The notes: generated from the sequence alone by a model not told the origin. Counted from the first letter of the stretch, positions 1 to 5,923 are shown. The stretch is 12,899 bases of DNA from DASPKO01 sp035628055 (GCA_035628055.1 DASPKO010000280.1:1-12899); one strand, 5' to 3'. Program-made: numbers and translations.

Positions 1-464
1 GGGTCGGCGGGCGCGGCGGACTCCTGGCGGCCCAGGAGCGCATCGACGAAGGCCGCCGTAGCCGCGGGGGGCAGGTTCGGGGCGGCGTCGAAGTCGGCGC
101 GCACCTTGTCGAGCATGGCCTGGAAGGTCGGCCCCTCGAGGAGGCCCGCGTGGTCGAGCTGGGCGACCAGGCCCTCGAGGAACTGGCGGGGCAGGCCCCG
201 CCCGACCTCCTGCACGACCTGGTCCAGGTCGCGGGTCCCGTCGAGCTTGGGGAGTACCAACTGGGCGGCGGGCGCCGTGACGACGACCTGGCTGGCAATC
301 TGCCGGGCGTCGGCGAGCCCGAGCATCTGGACCGCCTGGCCGTCCGGCGTCTGGGCCTGGACCGGGAACCCGCGGACGGGGCGGAGCCTCGGTCGCTGTT
401 GGTGACCCGCGGAGGGGTCGAAGACCGGCTGGGTCGGGCTCGCGGGGGGCGGGTTCTGGCTCAT
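1..464 (-). CDS. AmmeMemoRadiSam system protein B (MEMO1 family), N-terminal part
   Basis: This gene is partial: 154 codons are in the window and it continues off the left edge. The reading frame is open from an ATG at 464 down to base 1. The protein begins MSQNPPPASPTQPVFDPS and then has a RPVRGFPVQ segment. A compact 70-80 residue region follows (VTAPAAQLVLPKLDGTRDL, then EVGRGLPRQFLEGLVAQLD and GLLEGPTF), which resembles a PqqD-like winged-helix module. Next comes KVRADFDAAPNLPPAATAAFVDALLG. I recognise this order as the N-terminal extension of planctomycete MEMO1-family (AmmeMemoRadiSam B) proteins. The MEMO domain itself would lie beyond the edge and is not visible, so the family call rests on the extension alone. 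The biochemical role of the family is unsettled. The start is supported by a TAGGAT hexamer 8 bases upstream, which suggests a leaderless transcript. The gene is divergent from the 552 gene. Confidence 0.55.
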   Translation of the reverse strand, partial: MSQNPPPASPTQPVFDPSAGHQQRPRLRPVRGFPVQAQTPDGQAVQMLGLADARQIASQVVVTAPAAQLVLPKLDGTRDLDQVVQEVGRGLPRQFLEGLVAQLDHAGLLEGPTFQAMLDKVRADFDAAPNLPPAATAAFVDALLGRQESAAPAD

Positions 465-472
465 GCGGCCCG

Positions 473-478
473 ATCCTA
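473..478 (-). promoter_or_regulatory. Candidate -10 element of the MEMO-family gene (leaderless)
   Basis: On the minus strand the hexamer TAGGAT (4 of 6 matches to TATAAT) ends 8 bases before the ATG at 464. Transcription would therefore begin at or next to the start codon. No convincing -35 box is visible, and there is no Shine-Dalgarno site. The hexamer overlaps the left arm of the palindrome at 476-488. Confidence 0.4.
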
Positions 479-488
479 GCGACGCTAG
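476..488. repeat. Perfect inverted repeat CTAGCG-A-CGCTAG in divergent promoter region
   Basis: Six-base arms flank a single central base and match perfectly. The palindrome overlaps the -10-like hexamer of the leftward gene (473-478) and the -35-like hexamer of the rightward gene (486-491), so a dimeric repressor bound here could block both. No cognate regulator is visible, so the operator role is inferred from position and symmetry only. Confidence 0.35.
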
Positions 489-513
489 ACCGGAAGGCCG
501 GCCGGACTACACT
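486..513 (+). promoter_or_regulatory. Candidate promoter of the 552 gene
   Basis: TAGACC (486-491, 4 of 6 matches to TTGACA) and TACACT (508-513, 4 of 6 to TATAAT) are separated by 16 bases. The predicted start near 520 leaves a leader of about 30 bases. That leader includes a Shine-Dalgarno-like GAGG at 541-544, 7 bases before the ATG at 552. Confidence 0.4.
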
Positions 514-551
514 TCCGCCCCCCAACGACCCGCTTCTCCCGAGGTTCTTCG

Positions 552-869
552 ATGCTCGATGCGCTCAAGCCCGGCCAGACCATCCGCTGCACCGTGACCA
601 AGGTGCCGCGCACCGACGACGCCCAGCAGACCATCATGCGGCTCATGCGGCGCGACCCGGTGGTGAAGCGCGGCCTGAAGAAGGCCCAGCGTCGCCGCGG
701 GCAGGAACTGAACGTCTACAACCGCGGGAACCGGGACTGGACCAGCCGGGAGCGCGTGGGGAAGATCGTGCGCGTGGCTCCGGGGGCCTCCTGGACCATG
801 CCCTACACGCTGGACGTCGCCCCTGACCTGCGGGCCGTGGACGGCTGGCTCGAGGTGGCTCCCGCCTAG
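552..869 (+). CDS. Small basic conserved hypothetical protein, 105 aa
   Basis: I do not recognise a named family. The 105-residue protein is basic in its middle third (RLMRRDPVVKRGLKKAQRRRG, residues about 30-50), with a hydrophilic stretch (LNVYNRGNRDWTSRERVGKI) and a β-rich C-terminal half (VRVAPGASWTMPYTLDVAP). There is no signal peptide and no membrane segment. The basic, Trp/Tyr-containing surface would suit nucleic-acid or ribosome binding, but that is a guess from composition. The start is supported by GAGG 7 bases upstream of the ATG and a plausible promoter at 486-513. It looks like a genuine gene because its codon use matches its neighbours and it fills the space between two promoters. 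It stops 41 bases before the copper-binding protein gene. Confidence 0.7.
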   Translation: MLDALKPGQTIRCTVTKVPRTDDAQQTIMRLMRRDPVVKRGLKKAQRRRGQELNVYNRGNRDWTSRERVGKIVRVAPGASWTMPYTLDVAPDLRAVDGWLEVAPA

Positions 870-898
870 GCCGGCCCGGTTGAACGCCGCCAGCGGGC

Positions 899-904
899 TA
901 GCCT
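899..904 (+). promoter_or_regulatory. Candidate -10 element of the CusF-like gene (leaderless)
   Basis: TAGCCT (4 of 6 matches to TATAAT) ends 6 bases before the ATG at 911. A TTGAAC at 880-885 resembles a -35 box but is only 13 bases away, which is too close for a standard promoter. No Shine-Dalgarno site precedes the ATG. Confidence 0.35.
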
Positions 905-910
905 CACTGG

Positions 911-1429
911 ATGAACGCGTCTCGATTGGCTCGGCTCGCCGCCCTCGGTGCGGCCTCGTTGGCACTGGCTTGGGCCTGTGAACGGCGCGTGGGGCCTTCC
1001 GGGGCACGGGGCCACGTGTCCGGCACGGACCCGAAACCCGGCGCCGCGGGCGCAGAAGACACCGGGCCCTCCGAACTGTACACCGTGCGCGGGATCGTCA
1101 CGGAGTTGCCCGACCCGGCGACCCGCAAGGGCTTTCGCGTCCGGCACGAGGCGATCGATACGTTCAAGAACGCCCGGGGTGAGACGGTCGGCATGGGGGC
1201 GATGACCATGCACTTCCCGCTCGCGCCGGGCGTGGCGCTCGAGGGGGTCGAGGTCGGCGACGTCGTAGAACTGACCTTCGAAGTGTGGTCCAGGCCGCGG
1301 ATCCGGTACCACGTGACGCGGGTGGTCAGGCTCCCGAAGGAGACGAAGCTGGAGTTCCGCGAGGCCCGGCCGCCGGCCGATGCTTCACGACCCGAATCAG
1401 CTCCGGCGCGCCCGGCCCCGCCCGGCTGA
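911..1429 (+). CDS. Secreted or lipid-anchored CusF-like copper-binding protein
   Basis: The 172-residue product begins with a secretion signal: basic n-region (NASRLARL), hydrophobic core to about residue 22, then Cys23. The sequence before Cys23 (LALAWAC) is a weak lipobox, so lipidation is possible but not certain. Residues about 55-127 match the CusF / Cu-binding β-barrel fold: YTVRGIVTELPDPATRKGFRVRHEAID, then the metal-site signature MGAMTMHF, then VEVGDVVELTFEV. His79, Met98 and Met100 correspond to the His/Met/Met copper(I) ligands of CusF; the stacking Trp of E. coli CusF is not obvious. The C-terminal tail (residues 151-172) is Pro/Ala-rich and probably disordered. No Cus efflux pump, SCO protein or copper ATPase is next to it. 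The likely role is binding or handing over Cu(I) outside the cytoplasmic membrane. Confidence 0.7.
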   Translation: MNASRLARLAALGAASLALAWACERRVGPSGARGHVSGTDPKPGAAGAEDTGPSELYTVRGIVTELPDPATRKGFRVRHEAIDTFKNARGETVGMGAMTMHFPLAPGVALEGVEVGDVVELTFEVWSRPRIRYHVTRVVRLPKETKLEFREARPPADASRPESAPARPAPPG

Positions 1430-1442
1430 GCGAACGCGCAAG

Positions 1443-1480
1443 AAAAAACCCAGCGCCGAGCACGAAGCCAAGCGCCGGGT
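1443..1480 (-). terminator. Intrinsic terminator downstream of the uracil-DNA glycosylase gene
   Basis: Read on the minus strand, a 9-bp stem (1480-1472 with 1456-1448, one G-U wobble) with a 15-base loop is followed directly by six T (1448-1443) and then CTT. There is no T-run on the plus strand, so it serves the glycosylase transcript, whose stop codon lies about 125 bases upstream. The tail GGGTTTTTTCTT is identical to that of the terminator at 6010-6037. Confidence 0.8.
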
Positions 1481-1500
1481 CTCGTGGGGGTCGTGGTTGG

Positions 1501-1598
1501 GCGAGGCTTGCTGGCCTCGCTAGACCTGTACCGGCACCGCCCGGGGTTCGGTTCCGGTGCCCAGCAAAGATTTTGGTGACTGGCCGGGTCTGGCCAGT
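1501..1598. other. Three perfect stem-loops in the convergent gap (glycosylase 3' untranslated region)
   Basis: The 175-base gap between the CusF-like gene and the glycosylase holds three perfect 7-bp hairpins as well as the terminator. These are GCGAGGC/GCCTCGC (1501-1507 with 1514-1520, 6-base loop), GGCACCG/CGGTGCC (1533-1539 with 1555-1561, 15-base loop) and ACTGGCC/GGCCAGT (1579-1585 with 1592-1598, 6-base loop). They lie between the glycosylase stop codon and its terminator, so the minus-strand transcript would end in a structured tail of about 160 bases. I recognise no known RNA family in it. It is either a structured 3' untranslated region or a small RNA released from it. Confidence 0.4.
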
Positions 1599-1604
1599 GC
1601 GCGG

Positions 1605-2510
1605 CTAGCCGGGCGGCTCCGTGCGCCCCGGCGGGGCCAGGCCGAGGCGGTCCAACGCCAGCCGGAGGTCCGACCACACCTTGCCGCGGACCTCGGGCGT
1701 GTAGCTCCGGAGGACGAAGGCGGGGTGGTAGGTGGGCATGACGGGGATGCGGAGCCCACCGCCGGCGAACTCGAACCAGCGCCCGCGGAGCCGGGCCATC
1801 GGCTCGTCGGTCTTGAGCAGGACCCGCGTGGCGGGAAGGCCCAGCGCGACGATGACCTCGGGGCGCACCGCGCAGATCTGGTCGCAGAGATACGGCTCGC
1901 AGCGCGCGGCCTCGTCGAGCGTGGGCGTGGCGTTGTTCGGCGGGCGGGTCTTGAGCACGTTGGTGATGTAGACCTCCTCGCGGGTCAGGCCCATGGCGAG
2001 GATCATCTTCTCCAGGAGCTGGCCGGCCCGGCCCACGAAGGGCAGCCCGACCTTGTCCTCCTCGGCCCCCGGCGCCTCACCGATGAACATCAGCCGCGCG
2101 CACGGATCGCCCGACCCGAAGACGATGTTGGTATGCGCGGTGACGAAGTGCTGGTGGGGGGCCTCGGCCAGGTAGCGAGCCAGGGCCTGGTCGAGCAGGC
2201 GCTGGGCCGCGGCGCGATCCCGGACCCCGATGGCGGGTGACGCGGCGGGGGGCGCGGCCGGGTGCGGGGCCCGAGGCGGGACGAGGGGCGCGGTCGTGAC
2301 CGGGCCGCCGGGCTTGGGCTCCGTGAAGCTGGCGGGCGCGTCCGCGTGGGCGGAGACGGCGGCCGCCGGGCGGCCCGGGGGCGGTGCCCCGATCGCCCTT
2401 GGCGCCCCGGGGCGCCGGAAGGCAGGGACGAAGTCGACGCCGAGCAGCGCCGAGGTCTGGGCGTGCTGACGGACCAGGAGGGCCAGGCGGCTCGATCCGG
2501 AGGGGGACAT
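1605..2510 (-). CDS. Uracil-DNA glycosylase, family 4/5 type
   Basis: The 301-residue protein removes uracil from DNA as the first step of base-excision repair. Motif A of family 4 is present as GEAPGAEED (residues 144-152), followed by GLPFVGRAGQLL with the uracil-stacking Phe158. Motif C is HPAFVLR (262-268), and VYITNVLKTRPPNNATP (180-196) is typical of the superfamily. The N-terminal 30 residues (RLALLVRQHAQTSALLGVDFVPAF) form a short helical segment joined by a Pro/Ala-rich linker (residues 33-95) to the catalytic domain, as in planctomycete homologues. The four cysteines that hold the [4Fe-4S] cluster in classical family-4 enzymes are mostly missing: there is no CxxC before motif A, and the usual KCRPP is KTRPP. 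I chose the ATG at 2510 because a TATGGT hexamer sits 6 bases upstream and the MSPSG start precedes the recognisable N-terminal helix. The frame stays open upstream to 2708, but that stretch crosses the divergent promoter. Confidence 0.85.
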   Translation of the reverse strand: MSPSGSSRLALLVRQHAQTSALLGVDFVPAFRRPGAPRAIGAPPPGRPAAAVSAHADAPASFTEPKPGGPVTTAPLVPPRAPHPAAPPAASPAIGVRDRAAAQRLLDQALARYLAEAPHQHFVTAHTNIVFGSGDPCARLMFIGEAPGAEEDKVGLPFVGRAGQLLEKMILAMGLTREEVYITNVLKTRPPNNATPTLDEAARCEPYLCDQICAVRPEVIVALGLPATRVLLKTDEPMARLRGRWFEFAGGGLRIPVMPTYHPAFVLRSYTPEVRGKVWSDLRLALDRLGLAPPGRTEPPG

Positions 2511-2516
2511 GCGCCC

Positions 2517-2522
2517 ACCATA
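2517..2522 (-). promoter_or_regulatory. Candidate -10 element of the uracil-DNA glycosylase gene (leaderless)
   Basis: On the minus strand TATGGT (4 of 6 matches to TATAAT) ends 6 bases before the ATG at 2510, so the transcript would start at the start codon. No clear -35 box is seen upstream in the G+C-rich sequence. Confidence 0.4.
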
Positions 2523-2568
2523 GCGGCGCGAGCGGTCCGGCGCGTGCGCGCACGAGGGCGCGCCCCGG

Positions 2569-2597
2569 GGGCACGGCGTGCCCGCGTTTGCTACCAT
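2569..2597 (+). promoter_or_regulatory. Inverted repeat and -10-like hexamer upstream of the secreted-protein/trxB operon
   Basis: GGGCAC-GGC-GTGCCC (2569-2583) is a perfect inverted repeat. TACCAT (2592-2597, 4 of 6 matches to TATAAT) lies 8 bases further on. No -35 box is apparent at the normal distance, so the palindrome occupies the -35 to spacer region and could be an activator or repressor site. This is the only A+T-richer spot in the 143-base divergent gap (2511-2653). The evidence is modest. Confidence 0.3.
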
Positions 2598-2653
2598 CGG
2601 GTTCGCTGGCGAGCGCCCGACGGCGCCACGGCCCGGCGACTCGGAGCGACCCG

Positions 2654-4231
2654 GTGAAGCGATCCCCGCATCGAATGCCCTCCCCCGGCCGCCGGCTCGG
2701 CGCCGCACTGGCGCTGGCGGCGGCGCTGCTGGCGGCCCCGCCGGCCGCGGCGGACGACTTCGTGGACCGCGCCAACCAGCTCTACGCGGGCGTGGGCCAG
2801 GCCAAGCGGAGCGACCTGGTGATGATGCCGCTGCTGGCGGCGATGAACGAGCCCCCCGCGGAGCTCCAGGCCGACGAGCTCACCCCCCTGCTGGTGCTCC
2901 CGGGCATGACCGACTGGGCGGCGCTGGAGGCGTGGGCGCTGGCCCCGGAGCAGGCCGCGGTGATCGCGGCGCTGGGAAAGGTCACCGAGGACGAGAACCC
3001 GCAGACGCGGATGGTCTTTGCGCTGCCGTACGGCGTCGAGGCGACCCCGGTGGAGATGGTGCAGGCCGAGCTGTACGTCGAGCTGGGCGACCCGCCGACG
3101 CTCTCGGCGGCGGAGTTCCTGTACCTGCCCAGGCTCAAGTGGGTCTTTGCGCTGGCGCACGTGGAGGCCAACCGGCGGGCGGGGGCGGGCGACATGCCCG
3201 GCGCGATGGACGTGCTGATCGACTCGATCGGCTTTGCGCGGCAGATCGCCGACCGGGAGTTCATGGCGGAGAAGCTGGTGGGGATGGGGGCGATGTACAC
3301 CGGCATCAACCACCTCCGCGACGTGGCCAACCGCGACCTGGGGGCCGAGACGCGCGGCCTGAGCGCCGAGCAGGTGCGGGAGATGCTCCGCCGCCTGGAC
3401 CCCAAGCGGGCGGCCCTGTCGCTGGACCGCATCCTGCTCCCCAAGGGAGACCGGATCGCGACCGAGCAGCTCCTCCACCGGGTGTACGTTCCCCGGAGCG
3501 GGCCGAACCCGGAGACCTTCGCGGCGACGCTGGCGCGGATCTCCGTCGAGGACCGTCCGCTGCGGCTCTTCGCCGAGGCGGCGCGGTGGGAGCGGGTGCA
3601 GGACCAGGCCGCGGGCTGGTTCGAGGTGATGGAGGCGCTCAACCGCGTCTACGACGACTGGGTGAAGCGCTGGAGCCTGAGCCCCCACGACCCGCTCCTG
3701 AACACCTCCAGCGACTTCCAGAAGATCGTCGTGGGCCAGCTCAAGTACGCCCCGCTGGCCCAGGTGCTCGGCGACACCGACAAGCTCTTCCGGGCCCGGC
3801 GCATGCTCGAGGTCGAGGCCTCCGGCACGCGCATGGCGTTCGGGGTCTACGGCTACTTCCTGCAGCACCGGGTCTTCCCCCCGGCGCTCACCTCGATCCG
3901 CCCGTCGTTCGTCAGCGCCGTCGAGAACGATCCCTTCGACCACAGCCGGCGAACGCTGCGCTATTTCGTCCCGATCCGCGACACGCCCGAGGGCGAGCAC
4001 GGCGACCTGCGCCCGCACGAGATGCGGGTCTTCCCACCCAAGCCGTACGCCCCCTTCAGCCTCTCGTTCCGCGAGCCCACGCAGTTCATCCTGTACTCGC
4101 GCGGGCCGGACGGGGACGACTCGTTCGCGCGTGACGTGACGCAGTCGGAGGAGGGGGGCGACTACCTGCTCTGGCCCCCGCTGGTCTCGTTGCTGCGGAA
4201 GAACCTCGTCGACCAGGGCCAGTTGAACTAA
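2654..4231 (+). CDS. Secreted protein of unknown function with a C-terminal pseudopilin-like module
   Basis: The 525-residue protein has an N-terminal signal peptide: a basic n-region (KRSPHRMPSPGRR), an Ala/Leu core and a likely cleavage site after PPAAA (about residue 33). The GTG at 2654 is preferred because GGAG at 2643-2646 lies 7 bases upstream; an in-frame ATG at 2675 would give a 518-residue form that still has the signal. The mature part is mostly helical with no catalytic motif I can name. From about residue 376 the sequence RMLEVEASGTRMAFGVYGYFLQHRVFPPALTSI, then NDPFD and FILYSRGPDGDDS, resembles the C-terminal module of many planctomycete exported proteins (A..YR.EHG.YP..L...DPF....LYS.GPDG), itself similar to type II pseudopilins. 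It is followed 12 bases later by trxB, so the two are probably cotranscribed. A redox link between the two is speculative: I see no CxxC in this protein. Confidence 0.7.
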   Translation: MKRSPHRMPSPGRRLGAALALAAALLAAPPAAADDFVDRANQLYAGVGQAKRSDLVMMPLLAAMNEPPAELQADELTPLLVLPGMTDWAALEAWALAPEQAAVIAALGKVTEDENPQTRMVFALPYGVEATPVEMVQAELYVELGDPPTLSAAEFLYLPRLKWVFALAHVEANRRAGAGDMPGAMDVLIDSIGFARQIADREFMAEKLVGMGAMYTGINHLRDVANRDLGAETRGLSAEQVREMLRRLDPKRAALSLDRILLPKGDRIATEQLLHRVYVPRSGPNPETFAATLARISVEDRPLRLFAEAARWERVQDQAAGWFEVMEALNRVYDDWVKRWSLSPHDPLLNTSSDFQKIVVGQLKYAPLAQVLGDTDKLFRARRMLEVEASGTRMAFGVYGYFLQHRVFPPALTSIRPSFVSAVENDPFDHSRRTLRYFVPIRDTPEGEHGDLRPHEMRVFPPKPYAPFSLSFREPTQFILYSRGPDGDDSFARDVTQSEEGGDYLLWPPLVSLLRKNLVDQGQLN

Positions 4232-4243
4232 GGACGGGCGCGC

Positions 4244-5227
4244 ATGCCGGACGACCAGGGGCCGCGGCGGCTGGCGATCATCGGGTCGGGGCCGGCGGGG
4301 TGGACCGCCGCGATCTACGCCGCCCGCGCCAAGCTCGAGCCGGTGATCTACATCGGCGTGCCCAAGCAGGACCCGGGGCCGGTCCTGCCCGGCGGGCAGC
4401 TCATGCTGACGACGGACATCGAGAACTACCCGGGGTTCCCCAAGGGGATCGGCGGGCCGGAGCTGATGGAGGAGTTCCAGAGGCAGGCCGAGCGCTTCGG
4501 GGCGGTGGTGGTCCCGCAGGACATCACGCGGTGCGACTTCTCGCGGCGGCCCGCCACGCTGCACACCAGCGCCGGGACCGAGGCCCGCTTCCACGCCGTG
4601 ATCATCGCCACCGGGGCCACCGCGAACTGGCTGAACCTCCCCAACGAGCTGCGCCTGGCGACGACGGGGGGCGGCGTCTCGGCGTGCGCCGTGTGCGACG
4701 GGGCCCTCCCGGTCTTCCGCGCCAAGCCCGTGGCGGTGATCGGCGGTGGCGACACGGCGATGGAGGAGGCGACGTACCTGACCAAGTTCGCCTCCGAGGT
4801 GTACGTGATCCACCGGCGCGACAAGCTGCGGGCCAGCCGGATCATGCAGGAGCGCTACCTGGCGCGCCCCAACGCGCGGGTGATCTGGAACAAGGTGGTG
4901 GTGGACGTGCTGGGTGACACGTTCATCCGCGCGGTGCTCCTGGAGGACACGGTGACCGGCGCGCGCTCGGAGCTGCCCGTGGGCGGGCTGTTCGTGGCGA
5001 TCGGGCACACGCCCGCGACGCGCTTCCTGGCCGGCTCGGGCGTGGAGCTCGACGAGGCGGGATACGTGAAGCTCCGGACGCGGGCCAGCGCCACGAACGT
5101 CGAGGGGGTCTTCGCCGCCGGCGACGTGGCCGACGCGCACTACCGCCAAGCGGTGACGGCCGCGGGCATGGGGTGCCAGGCGGCCCTGGACGCGGAGCGG
5201 TGGCTGGCGGTGCAGGGGGCGGAATAG
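4244..5227 (+). CDS. trxB: Thioredoxin reductase
   Basis: The enzyme (327 residues) transfers electrons from NADPH through FAD and a Cys pair to thioredoxin in the cytoplasm. The FAD-binding Rossmann motif is GSGPAG (residues 14-19), the redox-active pair is CAVC followed by D (148-151), and the NADPH-binding motif is GGGDTA (167-172) with HRRDKLRAS (190-198). The C-terminal FAD motif is GVFAAGDV, followed by YRQAVTAAGMGCQAA. Length and domain order match the low-molecular-weight class. The start has AAGGA (4230-4234), 9 bases upstream, overlapping the stop codon of the preceding secreted-protein gene, so the pair forms an operon. The gene ends 35 bases before the convergent nrdR stop codon. 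Confidence 0.95.
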   Translation: MPDDQGPRRLAIIGSGPAGWTAAIYAARAKLEPVIYIGVPKQDPGPVLPGGQLMLTTDIENYPGFPKGIGGPELMEEFQRQAERFGAVVVPQDITRCDFSRRPATLHTSAGTEARFHAVIIATGATANWLNLPNELRLATTGGGVSACAVCDGALPVFRAKPVAVIGGGDTAMEEATYLTKFASEVYVIHRRDKLRASRIMQERYLARPNARVIWNKVVVDVLGDTFIRAVLLEDTVTGARSELPVGGLFVAIGHTPATRFLAGSGVELDEAGYVKLRTRASATNVEGVFAAGDVADAHYRQAVTAAGMGCQAALDAERWLAVQGAE

Positions 5228-5265
5228 CCGGGAGCCGTTGCCTTGTGCGCCTCCCATGCCGGCTA
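5225..5265. terminator. Hairpin spanning the trxB/nrdR convergent stop codons
   Basis: TAGCCGG (5225-5231) pairs perfectly with CCGGCTA (5259-5265). Inside it GAG (5232-5234) can pair with CTC (5251-5253) across a small bulge. Each end of the stem contains the stop codon of one of the two converging genes. There is no T-run on either side, so it is a possible bidirectional, non-canonical terminator or a 3'-end stabiliser. Confidence 0.4.
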
Positions 5266-5754
5266 GCTGAACAGCTTCTGCTGGTCCCGGGCTTCCTTGG
5301 GTCGGCTGGCCAGGTCTTCCAGCTCGCTGATGAGCTCGCCGGCGGTGTTCAGGCGGTAGTGCTCGCTGGCGAAGCGGATGTACGCGACCTCGTCCAGGGC
5401 GCGGAGGCGGGCGCAGACCCGCTGCCCGATCTCGTGCGAGGGGACCTCGCGCTCGAACTCGCGGTGCAGCTCCTCCTCGACCTCGTCCACGACCCGGCGC
5501 TTGGCCTCGTCGGAGATGGGCCGCTTCCCGCAGGCCGACAGGACGCCCTTGAAGACGTTCTCGCGGCTGAACGGCACCCGGGTGCCGTCGCGCTTGACCA
5601 CGACCAGCCGACCCGTCTCCTCGACGCGCTCGTAGGTGGTGAAGCGCTTCTGGCAGGCGATGCACTCGCGTCGGCGGCGGATGACCTTGCCGGCGTCGCT
5701 GGCGCGGCTGTCGATCACCTTGTCGTCGTTGGCGCCGCAGAAGGGGCAGATCAC
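5263..5754 (-). CDS. nrdR: Transcriptional repressor NrdR
   Basis: NrdR senses ATP/dATP and represses ribonucleotide reductase genes. The 163-residue product starts VICPFCG, giving a zinc ribbon with Cys3, Cys6 and the pair CIAC around residue 31-34. An ATP-cone domain follows (VKRDGTRVPFSRENVFKGV to YIRFASEHY). Length is typical (150-165 residues). The start is a GTG, supported by AGGGA 6 bases upstream (bases 5761-5765 on the plus strand) and by the family rule that the zinc ribbon begins at residue 3. The frame is open further to 5961, but that extension would cross the divergent promoters and is not part of NrdR. No nrd genes or obvious NrdR boxes are in the window. It diverges from thrS. 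Confidence 0.95.
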   Translation of the reverse strand: MICPFCGANDDKVIDSRASDAGKVIRRRRECIACQKRFTTYERVEETGRLVVVKRDGTRVPFSRENVFKGVLSACGKRPISDEAKRRVVDEVEEELHREFEREVPSHEIGQRVCARLRALDEVAYIRFASEHYRLNTAGELISELEDLASRPKEARDQQKLFS

Positions 5755-5818
5755 GGCGGGTCCCTGAGTCCGGGCCCGCAGAACGCTGGGCCCGCCCGCC
5801 GCCACCCCCACGCGCGCT

Positions 5819-5847
5819 ATCTTGCCCGGCCCGGACCGGTTCGTCAA
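5819..5847 (-). promoter_or_regulatory. Candidate nrdR promoter
   Basis: On the minus strand TTGACG (5847-5842, 5 of 6 matches to the -35 consensus) and CAAGAT (5824-5819, 3 of 6 to the -10 consensus) are 17 bases apart. The predicted start near 5812 gives a leader of about 58 bases before the GTG at 5754, with a Shine-Dalgarno AGGGA. The -10 match is weak. Confidence 0.4.
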
Positions 5848-5887
5848 ACGCCGACGCGACCTCGGGCCAAGCCCCCCGTGGGCGTGC

Positions 5888-5916
5888 TTGAGGCCGGCGC
5901 CCCGCGGGGCTATCGT
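5888..5916 (+). promoter_or_regulatory. Promoter of the thrS leader transcript
   Basis: TTGAGG (5888-5893, 4 of 6 matches to TTGACA) and TATCGT (5911-5916, 4 of 6 to TATAAT) are separated by exactly 17 bases. Transcription should begin about 7 bases after the -10 box, at or next to the ATG at 5924, so the leader peptide would be translated from a leaderless RNA. The spacer contains the perfect 12-base palindrome GCCCCGCGGGGC (5899-5910). Confidence 0.6.
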
Positions 5917-5923
5917 CCCGGCG

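Noticed and set aside
1533..1561. A possible tRNA-like element (GGCACCG...CGGTGCC near a GGTTCGG sequence)
   Set aside because: The 7-bp stem encloses only 15 bases, and no D, anticodon or T arm can be drawn. It is a simple hairpin.
904..1677. Long minus-strand frames opposite the CusF-like gene
   Set aside because: They cross a terminator and hairpins and have no recognisable protein features. The plus-strand gene has a signal peptide and a copper-binding motif.
2384..2653. An upstream extension of the secreted-protein gene
   Set aside because: It would overlap the divergent glycosylase start and promoter and would bury the signal peptide. GTG 2654 with GGAG 7 bases upstream is better.
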